Shown here piece by piece: positions 63,630 to 64,000 of a DNA stretch of 64,000 nucleotides (position 1 is its first letter; each line of letters begins with the position of its first letter). The notes under the pieces were generated by a model, which was given only the letters and a program-made list of their open reading frames with translations, was not told the DNA's origin and searched no databases. A program made the position numbers and the translations under genes. This stretch comes from Chloroflexota bacterium (GTDB lineage Bacteria > Chloroflexota > UBA11872): the NCBI GenBank assembly GCA_022826485.1, contig JAJDUU010000026.1, positions 1-64,000 of the forward strand, in the 5' to 3' direction.

Positions 63630-64000
63630 GTGACGCTGCCCAGGTTCGCGGAAGCGTTTTCGCGAAACCGTCCATCGGTTCCCGAGAATGTGGGACCGGT
63701 CCGATTCTCCGTTTCGACGGCCAACGGCCATGCGGACTTTCGCAAGGCGGCGGGCGCGCGGCGCTATGCGCCGACCGCACGTGTCCGTCGGTATCAACCG
63801 GTCGTTGCGGCACGGCCGGCGTTGCCGCGACGTCCTGTTAGGCCGCTGCGGTGGGCGGGCCTGGCGGTGACGGGCCTGCAAGCGACCCGGCGCGGCGTGC
63901 TGGGCGCCCTGAGAGGCGTCCTTCACTTGCTGCTGGACGAATCGACCACCTCATCCCGCAGCCAGCGCGTCATCACCGACGCGTCGATTCGGCACAACAT
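63630..64000 (+). CDS. Partial open frame running off the window, function unknown
   Basis: From a GTG four bases after the VOC stop codon, a frame stays open for 123 codons to the last base with no stop, and with the G/C-rich third positions of the neighbouring genes. The product begins MTLPRFAEAFSRN and has a basic Pro/Arg-rich middle (about residues 40-70), then a helix-prone stretch, LRWAGLAVTGLQATRRGVLG, and VLHLLLDESTTSS. I recognise no family. The close spacing to the VOC gene suggests the same operon. Confidence 0.45.
   Translation, partial: MTLPRFAEAFSRNRPSVPENVGPVRFSVSTANGHADFRKAAGARRYAPTARVRRYQPVVAARPALPRRPVRPLRWAGLAVTGLQATRRGVLGALRGVLHLLLDESTTSSRSQRVITDASIRHN

Noticed and set aside
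63564-63926. - strand frame near the right edge
   Set aside because: Arg/Gln-rich shadow, while the + strand frame from 63630 is open to the end with coding-like third positions.

Overview
The window is GC-rich bacterial chromosomal DNA with dense genes and strong G/C preference at third codon positions. It carries no rRNA, tRNA, phage or transposase gene that I can recognise. The gene content (uvrA, siroheme synthesis, DtxR-type regulator, phytanoyl-CoA dioxygenase, two SDRs, two Gfo/Idh/MocA-type dehydrogenases, an M81/MlrC-type protein, GHL10- and GH127-like glycosidases, large polytopic membrane proteins) and the abundant small palindromic repeats suggest an environmental member of Chloroflexota, perhaps a SAR202/Dehalococcoidia-like or host-associated lineage. 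That placement is an inference; no taxonomic marker is present.

Layout. 1-564: tandem and palindromic repeats. 565-12.5 kb: housekeeping and catabolic genes (GHL10-like protein, cupin, ATP-grasp-like protein, precorrin-2 dehydrogenase, MFS exporter, SDR, UvrA, and a small operon of a membrane protein, a VOC protein and a DUF402 protein). 12.76-14.1 kb: an SAF-domain dehydrogenase on the + strand. 13,995-50,594: the outstanding feature, twelve tandem paralogues, all on the - strand, of a roughly 945-residue membrane protein repeated every 2.9-3.0 kb and interrupted once by an unrelated 513-residue membrane protein. 50.6-53.5 kb: a Gfo/Idh/MocA dehydrogenase and a secreted glucose/sorbosone-dehydrogenase-like propeller, on the same strand and directly upstream of the array. 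53.6-64 kb: SDR, M81 protein, a VapBC-like toxin-antitoxin pair with its operator, a Tat-exported thioredoxin-like lipoprotein and a membrane-anchored secreted protein next to a DtxR-type regulator, then a + strand run of acetyltransferase, PhyH dioxygenase, GH127-like glycosidase, VOC protein and a gene that runs off the window.

The array. I call the paralogues units 1-12 by rising coordinate; unit 12 would be transcribed first. Each has about 510 hydrophobic residues with a conserved Asp (about residue 124) and a following Y/F-H-H/Y motif (about 154-156), an R-x-x-G-H-A-x-N motif at the end of the membrane part (about 453-460), a soluble region centred on T-G-R-P (about 571), and a C-terminal beta-rich domain (about 785-943). 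This plan resembles polyprenyl-phosphate-sugar-dependent GT-C glycosyltransferases and the DUF2298/Chlor_Arch_YYY type of membrane protein. Membership is inferred from motifs and layout, not shown. Residues around the invariant T-G-R-P vary strongly between units while the scaffold is constant, and non-adjacent units share variants (7 with 11, 8 with 12, 2 with 6). This looks like an expanded, recombining family with diversified specificity, possibly for surface glycan assembly. Unit 1, at the distal edge, has lost its C-terminal domain and carries an in-frame palindromic repeat.

A second theme is invasion of genes by small repeats: they lie inside unit 1, at the 3' end of the thioredoxin-like gene and at the 5' end of its downstream neighbour, each time keeping the frame open.
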